Origin: Aureobasidium sp. EXF-3400
Taxonomy: Eukaryota; Ascomycota; Dothideomycetes; Dothideales; Saccotheciaceae
Length of the DNA stretch: 32,583 bases
Assembly (NCBI GenBank): GCA_024195585.1
Contig: SWBL01000451.1
Span: 1-32,583, forward strand
Reading direction: 5' to 3'
Part shown: piece by piece, positions 10,566 to 19,768 of the stretch
How the letters are laid out: the number at the start of each line of letters is the position of its first letter
Position numbering within the stretch: the first letter of the stretch is position 1
Notes under the pieces: model-generated
What the model saw: the letters and a program-made list of their open reading frames with translations, nothing else
Told to the model about the DNA's origin: nothing
Databases searched by the model: none
Position numbers and translations under genes: made by a program

Positions 10566-11334
10566 TTATGTGGTCATCTCAACCACATTGTGTGACGCAA
10601 CGTGACGACGAGGATTTGAGAGCTTGTAGATCACCTGTGTGTGACCTTTCTGTTGAGGTTTGGTGTGCGTCCGACTATCCCTACCTTGAATCTTTGTACT
10701 GAGTAGCACCACTGTAGGTTTGGGAGTGCTAGAACAGGCTAGAATAATGATTGACGAGACTTTGCGAACGCTCTTCCTGCCTGTAAACGCCAAGAACACG
10801 CCTTTGCGCCCCTTGTGTTGGGCTTTGAAGCATTCAAGCTCAACTTTGTTCACATTTCTCTCAAGCTCACGAAGAAGGCATCGTTCTTTCTTGTCGGCGA
10901 CCGCGTCACTATGCTTGATCAAGCCAGGATACCTCGATTTCGACTCTGCTTCCTCACGTTCTATCTTCAGCATTCTTAACAAGATTCCAGAAGTCTTGCA
11001 CGAGTGTGCAATGATCGTACAGTCTCTTATAGCCCTGTCATTTCCACCTCGCATCGATTTCGCCTCTCCCCTGATGACCCTCTTCTCCTCCTGGTCCGTA
11101 ACATTCTAGATCAAGATCTCCATCGGCGGAAGCAACCCTCGTCCACCCCCCAGATCCATTGCGCCAACTACTCAGACAGGCCTTGATTTTATTCTTTGTA
11201 TACGACAGAGTGCAGGCCCAGTATCTCCACCTGAATTCTGAGATCGAGACCGTCTGGTTCCCACCAGGTCTCTCGTTGAAGTCGAACAGACTGGGTCGTA
11301 TTGTGGTTGATAGCGATAGCAGAGCGACAAGCAA
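10566..11334 (-). pseudogene. Decayed coiled-coil-like gene, family unknown
   Basis: Two overlapping minus-strand frames look protein-like. The first runs 11334 to 10909 and contains RLYDHCTLVQDFWNLVKNAE, but is cut by TGA at 11038-11040 and at 10954-10956. The second runs from an ATG at 11054 to 10566 without a stop and includes a Lys/Glu-rich helix (KKERCLLRELERNVNKVELE). Charged heptad-like spacing suggests a coiled coil. The natural order seems to be the first frame early and the second frame later, which implies a frameshift between them. An intact 162-residue protein from 11054 remains possible. No family is recognised. Confidence 0.35.
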
Positions 11335-11499
11335 GATTGCGCTGATGATGATACAAGATGCTTGCTACCAGTAAACTCGGTTAGCAAAAATCCTGGCGCG
11401 GCGAGAGGGCAAGCAGGAATTCGAAATTGTTTCAAAAGAGACAGGTACTGACGATTCTAGTGCATGAATGGGTGAATTGACCAGCTGCAGCCGGATCCG

Positions 11500-11752
11500 T
11501 GACCATTTCCTTCCAACCGCACACCCAACCCATTAGCCGGCTCCTGTTGCTTCTAATTTCTGTGTCCCTCTCTGTCCTTATTTCATTCTAGCTTCCCCTT
11601 ACTTTGCTTCTTTTGTCTGCCACGCGAACCTGCCATTTCATTAACGCTGGTACGATCCTCTGCCAGTCCATTCTCCGCTTTTGCTTCTCCGGTCGCATTT
11701 TTCACCTCCGTCGTAAGCCGCCAAGCTGCAGCGGCTCTAAGCTCTTCGCAGT
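11500..11752 (+). promoter_or_regulatory. Pyrimidine-rich promoter-like tract
   Basis: The plus strand is strongly C+T-rich for about 200 bp, ending in a CAG before an ATG at 11753. CT-rich tracts are typical just upstream of expressed fungal genes. The frame that follows is only 22 codons long, so this may be the surviving 5' end of a lost gene. Confidence 0.4.
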
Positions 11753-11821
11753 ATGGCACCGCTCCACGTGGCTATCTTAGCCACTCCGAGGTTTGTTCAT
11801 ACGCAGCGGGAGACACGGTAA
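11753..11821 (+). pseudogene. 22-codon ORF, possible truncated 5' exon
   Basis: An ATG directly after the CT-rich tract opens a frame beginning MAPLHVAILATPR and stopping at TAA 11819-11821. The sequence CCGAG|GTTTGT at about 11790 could be a weak donor, which would make this a first exon. I could not find the next exon. The position and hydrophobic start are consistent with the remains of a real gene; the family cannot be told from so few residues. Confidence 0.3.
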
Positions 11822-12163
11822 ATTGACGAACCGCATGTCGGATCTAAGACAGAGCAAAAAAGCAGAAGGTGGACTGGCGAAAGATTGCATGGGTGTGCTT
11901 GGGCTTTCGCAAGTTGAGCTGCGACCGCGCGTAACTTTTGCATTTGCGGCAAATTTAATCACGGGGCTTATTGGTTGCCACCATTCATGCCAAGAAACCA
12001 CGAAGCTTACTGAGTTGAGCATATCGCCAGCAAGAATGCTCGCCGGGCAGGACGTGGTATATGAGAATACTGCGAACTGAATAAGATACCGCGCGGTCTG
12101 TCTTTGAGCTTTAACCATCAAGCGTCTAGCCTCGTCATGCATGTGAAGCTGTCGTTCAACCAT
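11777..12163 (-). CDS. Unrecognised 128-residue ORF
   Basis: A minus-strand frame with an ATG at 12163. The middle contains an aromatic-rich segment (SFVVSWHEWWQPISPVIKF) and the C-terminus is Ser/Pro/Arg-rich. A competing open frame lies on the plus strand (11793-12080). There is no domain, intron or promoter support, so this may be chance. Confidence 0.2.
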   Translation of the reverse strand: MVERQLHMHDEARRLMVKAQRQTARYLIQFAVFSYTTSCPASILAGDMLNSVSFVVSWHEWWQPISPVIKFAANAKVTRGRSSTCESPSTPMQSFASPPSAFLLCLRSDMRFVNLPCLPLRMNKPRSG

Positions 12164-13201
12164 AGTGTGTGAACTGATATGATGAATGCTGCAAAGCGTG
12201 GATGAGATTCTTTGTAGCGATCTTCATAGGATGGCCTGCGGCGTGTGTATTTAGCGTACAACTAGAGCATGTTCGACACTAGTCGTGTTATAAAGTCGGT
12301 TACAACGGGATTCCTGTTAAATTACAGTCCATTTCCCACCCAAACGTTGCAGTGCACGGCGATGGCATAAGCTGCACAGCCACACTTGGTCTTGGCGATT
12401 ATGATTGCTGCCCGCAGTCATCGTGATATCATTGCAATGATATCATGATCAATCCTCATGCATACCACTCCTTCTTGCAACTTCCCAATCACGTCCGTCT
12501 CTGAATGGTAATGTCTTGGGATTGATTTCGATGCTCGTTTCGCCATACTTCATCCTACCACTCTACTTCCTGCAATGAATCAAGCGCCCCATCTGCAGGT
12601 GGAAGCGCCATGCTATGAGGTGCCTATAAGAAGAAGAGCAACAAAGTCCAAGGGGAACTGGTGCGCTATGTAGCATCATTATCTAGCCTGGTTGGACTGA
12701 GTGGTGAGAGAATAGAGTCTAATGGTCTGACACACAATCCTTATTGGTGTGTAGGGCACTTAGCGTTGGTCATCCCGACCTTGTATTAATTTTTCTGTTC
12801 TGGAGCTCAAAGATCTAGCTGGAAGACTTTTACGTTATGGTTATGCTGCACGAGAACCTGACATCCTCTAGATAGAGTTGTGATCTGCAGAAGAGCTTGG
12901 ATGGCCGCGCACGCACATAAACTCAAACGCCAAATTTTTGATCGGCAACTGTGCCTGCTTGATCGCAACTGAGCTCCAGAAGGTCGTCTTTGCTTAATCA
13001 ACATCTTCACACGAGTATAGACGTGTCCAGCGAGTCATCTGTGACCTCAATATGTTTTTATCACTTCAAGTGCCTCTCGACCTCCCTCGCAGGCCGGATG
13101 CTTAGCTTGATTGATTGGCTGGAAGGGTAGCCCTGTCTGCAGGCTGTGACTTTTTTTCTGTATCATATTCCTCTGTCCCCATGGGCCTTGATAGGAAACT
13201 C
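12164..13201. other. No recognisable gene
   Basis: No supported frame. A 32-codon ATG-initiated frame near 12576 follows a pyrimidine-rich stretch but leads nowhere. The notable element is the palindrome listed separately. Confidence 0.5.
12424..12445. repeat. Perfect 22-bp palindrome
   Basis: TGATATCATTGCAATGATATCA is identical to its reverse complement, with an ATTGCAAT core. Three further bases on each side also pair after one mismatch. It could be a dimeric transcription-factor site or a cruciform-forming sequence. No gene is adjacent; the acyltransferase starts about 1 kb downstream. Confidence 0.9.
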
Positions 13202-13239
13202 ATCGAGATATTACTTAGGTCTCTAAGTCATATCTCGAT
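13202..13239. repeat. Hairpin, 17-bp arms with one mismatch
   Basis: ATCGAGATATTACTTAG, a 4-nt loop (GTCT), then CTAAGTCATATCTCGAT. The arms are complementary at 16 of 17 positions. It lies about 210 bp upstream of the acyltransferase ATG. It is not followed by a T-run of bacterial terminator type. It may be a regulatory inverted repeat or a scar of a small transposon. Confidence 0.85.
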
Positions 13240-13450
13240 CGTTTATGAAACACGGCATCAGATGGCATATAGATTGCCCTTACAAGTCTGACCCGCTTGT
13301 GAAGAGAGTTATAAGTCAGGTGTATGGAAGCACCATAAAGGAGCTTTAATCTTCGCGTACATTATCTTTCTGTTATCTTACACACTCACTACTATCGATG
13401 TTTCTTTGAGAATCCTGATATCAGTCTCAAAGCCAAAAGTCTCGGGCGAG

Positions 13451-14836
13451 ATGAAACCCAATCATCCGTCAATGGAACTCTCAACCTTGGAACAAAGCTG
13501 CCCTCGTGGCTATGTCAGACCACTTTTCTGCTTCTCGACCACTCTGGAAAATGACATAGTTTGCGACCTACTCTCTCATGGTCTCGCAAAAACCAAAGAA
13601 GCCGTCCCAATGCTCTCGCACCAATTGGTCAAGGATACAGATGCGCAACAAGGAGGTCTTTACAAACTGGCACCGAGTTATAACTCGGGGAAGTTCCATG
13701 TCAAAGACCTCCGTGGAGGAAAATTCAAACCCACGTACGAGGAACTCAAGAAGAAGCACTTTCCCACGTCCGCTTTGCCGCAAGACGTTCTATGTCCATT
13801 GCCAGTCTTCCCCAGAGAGGCTACTGGAATACCGGTGTTTGCAGCGCAAGCGACGCTGATCGATGGCGGACTCATACTAAGCTTCTGTATCATGCACTTG
13901 GTCGCCGATGCAAGAACCATCTTCGAGATACTCAAGATCTGGGCTCAGAATTGTAGACATTTGCAAGATCCAGTGGAGGCACATTCCTGTCAACAACTTC
14001 CTGTAGATTTGTTTGAGAAGGAAGCCTTCACTCGAGACATCGGCTGCAAGGCACCGCTCAAAGACCACAATACATCCGTACTTCAGCATCCGGACTACAA
14101 GGTTTACGGCTCGCCCCCACCTCCACCACCAGCTTTGTTGAACTCGAACTTTCGGACCCAGATCTTTCGAATCACTTCGTCGAGCCTCAAACGGCTGAAG
14201 AAAGACGTGGCGGCTGGTCTTGACAGCGGTCCAGAGATTTCTACGCACGACGCTATATTTGCACTTATCTGGTGCTGCGTGCTCGCCGCGCAAGTCGACT
14301 ATCACAGCTCAGACACGATGTCACTAAACACGATCTGCGTGGATGGTCGTACTCGCTGCTCAGATCCATTACCGGGAGCTCACATAGGTTGTCCCATGAT
14401 GTATGCTATACCTAGACTTGGTGTACGCGAGCTACTCGACCCTGGAAATGTCGCCAAAGCTGCTAGGTCAATTCGTACTGCCGTCAACGCGATTGATGGA
14501 AATGCGATCTCTCTCCTAGTCGATTTCCTGAGTCGTGTACCTAGCTATGACTTTGTCGTTCCAGTAACGTTTGACGGTTTGATGGACACGAGCATTATGA
14601 CGAGCTCGTGGTTCAAACTTCCGTTTTATAAGATTCACTGGGGCAAAATGTTCGCCGACGGCCTCTGCGATCGTGTGAGGATCGTCCATGAGGGTTTCTT
14701 CAATGGATCTCAAGTGATCCTGCCAGAACTACCTACTGACGAGATGGAAGTTGTGATTGGCTTAGACATGAGACATTGGACTGCATTCGAGAGCAATGAG
14801 TTGTGGAGAAAGTACACAATTCAAGAAGAAGCGTGA
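13451..14836 (+). CDS. BAHD / trichothecene 3-O-acetyltransferase-like acyltransferase
   Basis: An intact 461-residue single-exon protein. Enzymes of this transferase family move an acyl group from acyl-CoA to an alcohol or amine, usually on a secondary metabolite. The active-site HxxxD motif is present as HLVAD (His149, Asp153). The second family motif near the C-terminus (DFGWG in plants, looser in fungi) appears as IHWGK with the Gly at residue 398. Length and motif order fit the family. A proline run (SPPPPPPALL) at about residue 217 lies in the linker between the two half-domains. The frame is open back to 13406, but ATG 13451 is the first in-frame ATG. A 3-codon upstream ORF begins at 13398. 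No signal peptide or transmembrane segment is seen. No biosynthetic partner (PKS, NRPS, terpene cyclase, P450) is visible nearby, so the substrate cannot be inferred. Confidence 0.85.
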   Translation: MKPNHPSMELSTLEQSCPRGYVRPLFCFSTTLENDIVCDLLSHGLAKTKEAVPMLSHQLVKDTDAQQGGLYKLAPSYNSGKFHVKDLRGGKFKPTYEELKKKHFPTSALPQDVLCPLPVFPREATGIPVFAAQATLIDGGLILSFCIMHLVADARTIFEILKIWAQNCRHLQDPVEAHSCQQLPVDLFEKEAFTRDIGCKAPLKDHNTSVLQHPDYKVYGSPPPPPPALLNSNFRTQIFRITSSSLKRLKKDVAAGLDSGPEISTHDAIFALIWCCVLAAQVDYHSSDTMSLNTICVDGRTRCSDPLPGAHIGCPMMYAIPRLGVRELLDPGNVAKAARSIRTAVNAIDGNAISLLVDFLSRVPSYDFVVPVTFDGLMDTSIMTSSWFKLPFYKIHWGKMFADGLCDRVRIVHEGFFNGSQVILPELPTDEMEVVIGLDMRHWTAFESNELWRKYTIQEEA

Positions 14837-14859
14837 TAGCTCCTTAGGACCACGCCCGG

Positions 14860-15279
14860 ATGGTAGGAAGATGGTCGAACCCGTCAATCAGATATGGAGG
14901 GCCGCATGACGCTGCTTCATCGGCGACTGGTATTGATCCAATGATTTCTGAACAGGAAAAAGAGGTGGAGGGACATCATAAGCTTTTTCCATTCACATCG
15001 ATAGCTGCTTTAATACCAGGTCCCTTTTCGGGACAGTCTGCGTTATCCGAGTGCTCGATGAAGCACTATTCTGCTCCTGTCGCTACTCTTATGATGGCCC
15101 CTTGTAGCCCACTTTATGTAAGATCTTGGGTTGTGTCCGCTGGATTCAGGCGAAGAGGGTGGAAAGCTGGCCTCAATCGTTGGGTCCTCTCGCATCCACC
15201 ATACCCTCCTATAGGCATGGCACTGGATAGATGGTGGTTCATCAGCCTGGATCCACCTATTGCGATAGAAAGTCATTGA
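14860..15279 (+). other. Open frame downstream of the acyltransferase, unrecognised
   Basis: A 139-codon frame with ATG at 14860, only 24 bp after the acyltransferase stop. That is very close for a separate fungal gene, and the acyltransferase 3' UTR must overlap it. The sequence is Ser/Pro/Trp-rich with no clear domain. It may be chance. A further plus-strand frame at 15231-15530 contains a leucine-rich stretch (IWNALLHFTMQVQRLNECV) that looks more protein-like but lacks an early ATG. Confidence 0.2.
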
Positions 15280-15530
15280 TGATCAACATAGCGGCCAGTC
15301 TACATCTTGTGTGTACTCGAGCACAAGGCCTGAGAGTGGAGAGTAGCTTGATATGGAATGCACTGCTACACTTTACCATGCAAGTTCAGAGGTTAAACGA
15401 ATGCGTTAGCTTCTGTAGAGAAGGAAGTATTGACGAGTCACTGAACAATTCGTCGAGTTACGGCATCCACACTCTGATGAAGTTCTCTGGCTTCTGTCTA
15501 CTGATCTCTACCTTCATTCCAGTTGTGTAA

Positions 15531-15860
15531 GACTGGAAACTTGAAACAGATGCTAGCAAGAAGCGGGACTCGACAAATCTCTCCATAAGGTCGATAGTGT
15601 GCAAGGAGCAGAGGTACGATGCGATTAATTTGGGACGTCACGGACATTTGTCTTTGTCCAATTTTCCTGGCTGTCTTACAAGGCCCTAAAGCCATCAAAG
15701 AGAGGTTCTGAGGGCTTGAACATGCAAGCAAACCCATAGGCGTCAGCTGACAGGAACTCACCCTACTAGAAGTCAGACCAGTCGCCGTAGTTGATATCTG
15801 ACTACATGCTATCGAAGAACAATGATTTGTCCGTACCGTGATATACTTGAGGTCTTTGTG
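15531..15860. other. No recognisable gene
   Basis: Spacer downstream of the decayed minus-strand gene. Only short frames are present and no repeat or RNA gene is seen. Confidence 0.5.
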
Positions 15861-16419
15861 TCATGTGGTCAGTACTTTCACATGTGACTCGGAAGAACGA
15901 ATGTGCATTGTTGCATATACCGTGTCGATGTCAAGCCTGTGAGCAAGGGAAACAACCTTAGGATGCTTATAACTTGGGCTGAATTTAGGATTGATCTCGA
16001 GCTTGCAGTAAATGCGCGTGGACTCAAGTGAAGCAAAGATCGAAGGACATTGCGGATACACACAGGAACCGACGGGATCAAATGACGATTGGCAAAGGTT
16101 CTTACGGGTAGATAGATGCTACTTGGTTGTCCACCACACTCATGTCGTGCTGTAACCAATGCATTTGTCGAAGCGTGCGGTCAGGACCCACGCTAGATCG
16201 CGAATGGAAGGGTAGCTCGACTGCCTCTGGAATGGCTTTCTCGAAAATCACATCCCGTTCATTGCCCACTTTCCAATATCGTTGTGATCAATTCGGATAG
16301 TTCGGAATGAGGTCGCAGGCAGCGTGACAAAGATGCAGGGCGATACGGTGGTTCGAGGGCTGCAAAGTTGATTTGGGTCTTGACACCAATGCTCTGCTCG
16401 CTGCCAACCTTGTTCTCTC
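15861..16419 (-). pseudogene. Decayed two-exon gene, family unknown
   Basis: On the minus strand a strongly protein-like frame runs from 16419 to 16106 (for example VIFEKAIPEAVELPFHSRSS and LRQMHWLQHDMSVVDNQVAS), broken by one TGA at 16288-16290. It ends at a good donor, ACC C|GTAAGA (GT at 16105-16104). Downstream, another minus-strand frame to 15861 resumes protein-like sequence (FASLESTRIYCKLEINPKF, then HPKVVSLAHRLDID). The acceptor is uncertain; CTGCAAG and other AG sites are possible. The clear coding texture with one stop indicates a recently or mildly inactivated gene. It lies 175 bp downstream of the IFI6-like gene on the same strand. I do not recognise the family. Confidence 0.45.
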
Positions 16420-16593
16420 TCAAACTCTAACCGCTGGTCTCCTGTTCTTCTTTGAGCCACAGGCGCGCGTGAATTAGTAAGGTCTGACACGGAGCAACAA
16501 AACCCTACGGAAATTCCAAGGCTGACGGTCCAGCCGAGTGGGATTGATCTTTCCCACTTTGTATGGTCTCAATACTGCTCGAGGTTACCGTCA
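16420..16593 (-). other. Spacer between the minus-strand genes
   Basis: Sequence between the end of the IFI6-like gene and the next minus-strand coding relic. It includes part of an alternative frame that starts at a CAG acceptor inside the IFI6-like intron. No separate gene is supported. Confidence 0.5.
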
Positions 16594-16916
16594 TCACACT
16601 TTCCATACCAAAACAGTGGCCAACGATGCAAGGAAGCCTGTCACGATTGTGGCGGTTAGTGTGAAGAGCCCGAGCATGCCTAACCTTGTCAAGTTGGCGA
16701 ACAGTCCACCCGTGGGAGTAAAGGCTCCACACCTCCCCGCCTGGAGGCGTGCAGTAGTGGAGCCTTCTTAGTAAGCCTGGAGTTACAATCTATCCTGTAT
16801 GGGAGAAGCTCACCTGGAACTATGCCCCCTGATCCGAAGCCGAGTTTGAGAAATACTGTCAAGATGAGGACAAAGATGATCCACCAAAGCACGGTAGATA
16901 TCATATTGTCTGACAT
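16594..16916 (-). CDS. IFI6/IFI27-like (Ifi-6-16 family) small membrane protein
   Basis: Two exons on the minus strand, 16916-16814 and 16763-16594, give 90 residues and a TGA stop. Exon 1 begins MSDNMISTVLWW, has a hydrophobic span to about residue 24, then LGFGSGGIVPG, the family's first Gly-rich turn. Exon 2 gives GAFTPTGGLFANLTRLG followed by a second hydrophobic span ending VLVWKV. The order GFGxxGIxxGS, YGAFTPxGGLFA, LTxxGMLG is what I recall of fungal Ifi-6-16 proteins, which are small hydrophobic proteins tied to mitochondria or cell death in animals. In fungi the role is largely unknown. The intron has a normal GTGAGC donor, but this reading needs an AAG acceptor. A CAG 15 nt earlier opens a different frame with no family match. 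Arg and Cys at hydrophobic positions (ARLQAGRCGAF) hint at decay. Confidence 0.55.
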
Positions 16917-17107
16917 AGTTTAGTATCTACTCCAAAAGACAGTAGTCAAGAGATCATCAATGAACTACGTACCAGGTCGTAGAAGCCAGCTTGGAGATTT
17001 GGCCTGTCGGACGGCCACAGATCTCAACATTAGCGGTTGATCCACTGCAAAGCCCTGCAGCCAGTTCATGACGCGAGATAGGTAAGTGGTAGTCATGACA
17101 GTGAAAA

Positions 17108-18466
17108 GTGCTCCAGACTAAAAGCAAAGACCTGTCGCCGAGTTCCGTTTGTTCTATGGGCGTCAGGACTAAAGGTTTCAGGAAGTCAAAGCTGTACGCT
17201 CTGTTGATAGAACGCGCAGCTGATGATGGCAAGAAGCCCAGAGCTCTCGCGCTGGCAGTAATTACTCGCTGGGGCACTCAATTGTCCGTCGTCGATGCGC
17301 CAATTGAGAACAAAGCTCAGCTACAGTCAGTCAGTCGTCAGCAAGCCTTCTTCAGCGGCAGCGAGACTGGCCGGCGAGTACTTAGCTTGATCAACGATAA
17401 GAGGTTTTGGCTACGCCTCGAGCACCTCCATTCGCTACTACTACCAATTCATAACGCGTAGATAGCCTCTAAGAGTGACCGCTCAACTGTAGCTATGGTA
17501 GTCCCTCGCTAGAGGGAACTTCGGAGCGACATTGCTGAGCTCGAAGTACCATACAAGGATGAGGTGCTCAAACGACTAGATAAGCGCCTCAAGAATCAGA
17601 CTGCCGGTATCCACTACGCAGCATACGCTCTTAACTCGCAAGCGTCAGAGGCCTTCAAGACTATGTCAAAACGCGAGTGGCTACTAGCGAAGGACTTATT
17701 TGGAGCCATAGTACCAAGTCACCTCCACGACGACTTCTTTACTCTACTTAGCGAGTTCAGAAGCCGTAAGGAACGCTTCAGCAGTACCTTCCTCCGGCAG
17801 AGAGCTCATAATCCTGGCGGTTTTTGAGACTACGCACAGCAATACGCCACTTCCTTGCTTACTGACATAGCCTTGCGGCTTCTAAGCACGCCAGCGAACT
17901 CAGTACCATCTAAGAGGTCGTTCTTAAGCTTCAATTTCACACAGAACTCTTTCCGAACGTACCTCTTAACTCGACGTACTGATCTATTGCTTTATATTTA
18001 CATCAATTGTAGAGCTCTCGAAGCTCAGCCATGGCTTGAGGCTCAAAAGCGCGAGAGGCTCAAACGACGTCGAGAAATAGCCCTCTCAGAGGGCTACGAG
18101 CGTAAGAAGCTACGCCTCGAACTGCTCGAGGCACTCACTCTGCCATCAATCCAAGCACTCGCTCCGTGGAACTTGACTACTAATGATGCTATTGAGCAGC
18201 AAATGGCGCTTATTGCGCCCCTCGAGCTAACTCAGAGCTATCTAAACGAGGACGAGGACGACGACGACGACAGCCTACTGTTATATGAGGCCTCGCAGAG
18301 CCTTCCTAGCCTTAGCTATTATAACTTGCTGTCGTCAACGCCACTATTAGCCTGTACGCCACCCTCGCTGCCACCCTCCTTCTCGCACATGTCAACTCAA
18401 GGAGAGCCAGCGTATACACCGCTTAGAGCACTTCCACAGCCACTGAATAGCAGAGGCAGCAGTTAG
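17108..18466 (+). pseudogene. hAT-family transposase, 5'-truncated, three stops
   Basis: One plus-strand frame spans the region, interrupted by TAG 17459, TAG 17510 and TGA 17825. Domain order fits an Ac/hAT transposase: a RNase-H-like core segment with ITRWGTQLSVVDAPIENK, then FWLRLEHLHSLLLPIHNA with SDRST, and the C-terminal dimerisation region with LLSTPANSVPSKRSFLSF and LLTRRTDLLLYIYINCRAL. The last part is followed by a basic stretch (EAQKRERLKRRRE) and an acidic EDEDDDDD run. The N-terminal BED zinc finger and the first catalytic block are missing. In family sequences the first stop replaces Gln, and the second and third replace Trp, so all three fit C to T or G to A changes. I could not find terminal inverted repeats or an 8-bp target duplication. 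It is not functional. Confidence 0.85.
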
Positions 18467-18828
18467 CACCAATTTAAGCAGAGCAATAGCTCTTATTCAG
18501 AGTAGTGGCTATACGGAGGGCTCTCGTACATACAGCAAAACACCGATCTAGATGATATTGAAAATCATAGACCCCTAAGTGGTATATAGGCTTGAATACA
18601 AAGTGTCCACGATATCCCGTACCTCTGATCAAATTTACAGTGTACTCCCATATAAATTCCAACCAGATATTACCAAGTACGCGGGTGAGCTGTACCGACG
18701 CTAATCTCTAGCGTAGGTCACCAAGGTAACTGTCTAGTAACGTTGCAGACGAGGTCAGTTACGTCACTTTACCCCCCATGTTACTGACCGCGTACATCCC
18801 TAATCTAGACGCGCCGAGAAGTTGGGAA
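18467..18828. other. 3' flank of the hAT relic, no gene
   Basis: No frame of note. Around 18726-18795 several short inverted copies of GTAACTG/CAGTTAC and GGTCAGT/ACTGACC occur, which could be sub-terminal motifs of the hAT element or of a small non-autonomous one. The evidence is weak. Confidence 0.3.
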
Positions 18829-19768
18829 TGTGCAGACTAGTCATGGCGAAGGCACGGTCATTCTGCACGGGAGGTTCAGACGTGATGGGAAATGGTTTTG
18901 TTTCCGCATCTCAACGCATTGCGGATGGAGGGGAATCCACAGAACCCGTCGCTAGAATGATCCAGACCGGTTCTGCAATTCAACAGAAGAAGCCTTGCCT
19001 CTCCATCTAGCGGTCATGATCAGTATGCATGTCAAGAAGTCCAATGACAGTCGCCAACAGCAGCCCCTGGCGTTTCAGGAAAATATCCCGTCTTACGACC
19101 GGAGTGACGGCGACCCGCAGGCAGCTCTCGAGGAACCTATAAGGCAGCTCTGGACGGATCCGACGTTAGACTCAACGCTTTCGCAGCCTATCAGTACCTT
19201 TTAGGATGCACAGAAAGCATTAATTGATATTCAGCGGGCAAGAACTTCAGAAGGGCACATCGATGTGGCAATCAAGGATTACAACATCGTGCAGGCCGAA
19301 ATGAATGCTCAGCTCGATAGTCTCAGACAAGTAGTTGCCGATCTCGACTCCTGAAAAAGGTCGTTGCAGGAAGCTAAGGTGCGGCGGGTATGAGATCCTC
19401 TAGGGAGAGAGTCGATGCGTTCATTGACGATCAGGCCAATCATGGTCGAAATTGATAGAGGGGGACCCGAGTCTGCATCCGAGCGATGTGATGATCGAAT
19501 TTGGTATCAGACCGATGGTCGCTACCTGGGATCTGAAACCAACGTGGAGGGCAGCTATAAATGGCAACTGTGTAGAATGTTTCCATGCCTGCTATCACTT
19601 TCCAGGCAGCTTCTCACAAGATGGTTCGCCAATGACTCCAGACAGGGACCCCTCGATCCCAACCTTCTACTGTGGCAGCCTAGGCATGATCTCGTTGTGG
19701 GCTTCGAGACCCCGTATTTTATCCTCGTAATTGTTTTCTGCTTTCTCCAGCTCGCCGATCACACATGA
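18829..19768 (+). pseudogene. Decayed coiled-coil protein gene, family unknown
   Basis: ATG 18829 opens a 60-codon frame ending 19010. It overlaps a second plus-strand frame that is protein-like from about 18995 to 19768, with stops at TAG 19202, TGA about 19352 and TGA about 19391. A CATCTAG acceptor at about 19010 could join the two. The second frame contains Gln-rich then acidic sequence and a clear coiled-coil stretch (DAQKALIDIQRARTSEGHID, then QAEMNAQLDSLRQVVADL). After 19450 two plus-strand frames are open together, one with His/Pro/Cys-rich sequence (ECFHACYHFPGSFSQDG), so a frameshift is likely there. No known family is recognised. It lies just downstream of the hAT relic. Confidence 0.35.

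Noticed and set aside
13568..14713. Several 65-142-codon frames on the minus strand and in another plus frame
   Set aside because: All lie within the acyltransferase gene and are shadows of it.
16957..17277. 106-codon minus-strand open frame
   Set aside because: It is antisense to the hAT transposase reading frame, which has clear family motifs.
18720..18800. Inverted GTAACTG/CAGTTAC motifs as hAT terminal inverted repeats
   Set aside because: No matching end was found upstream of 17108 and no 8-bp target duplication is seen.
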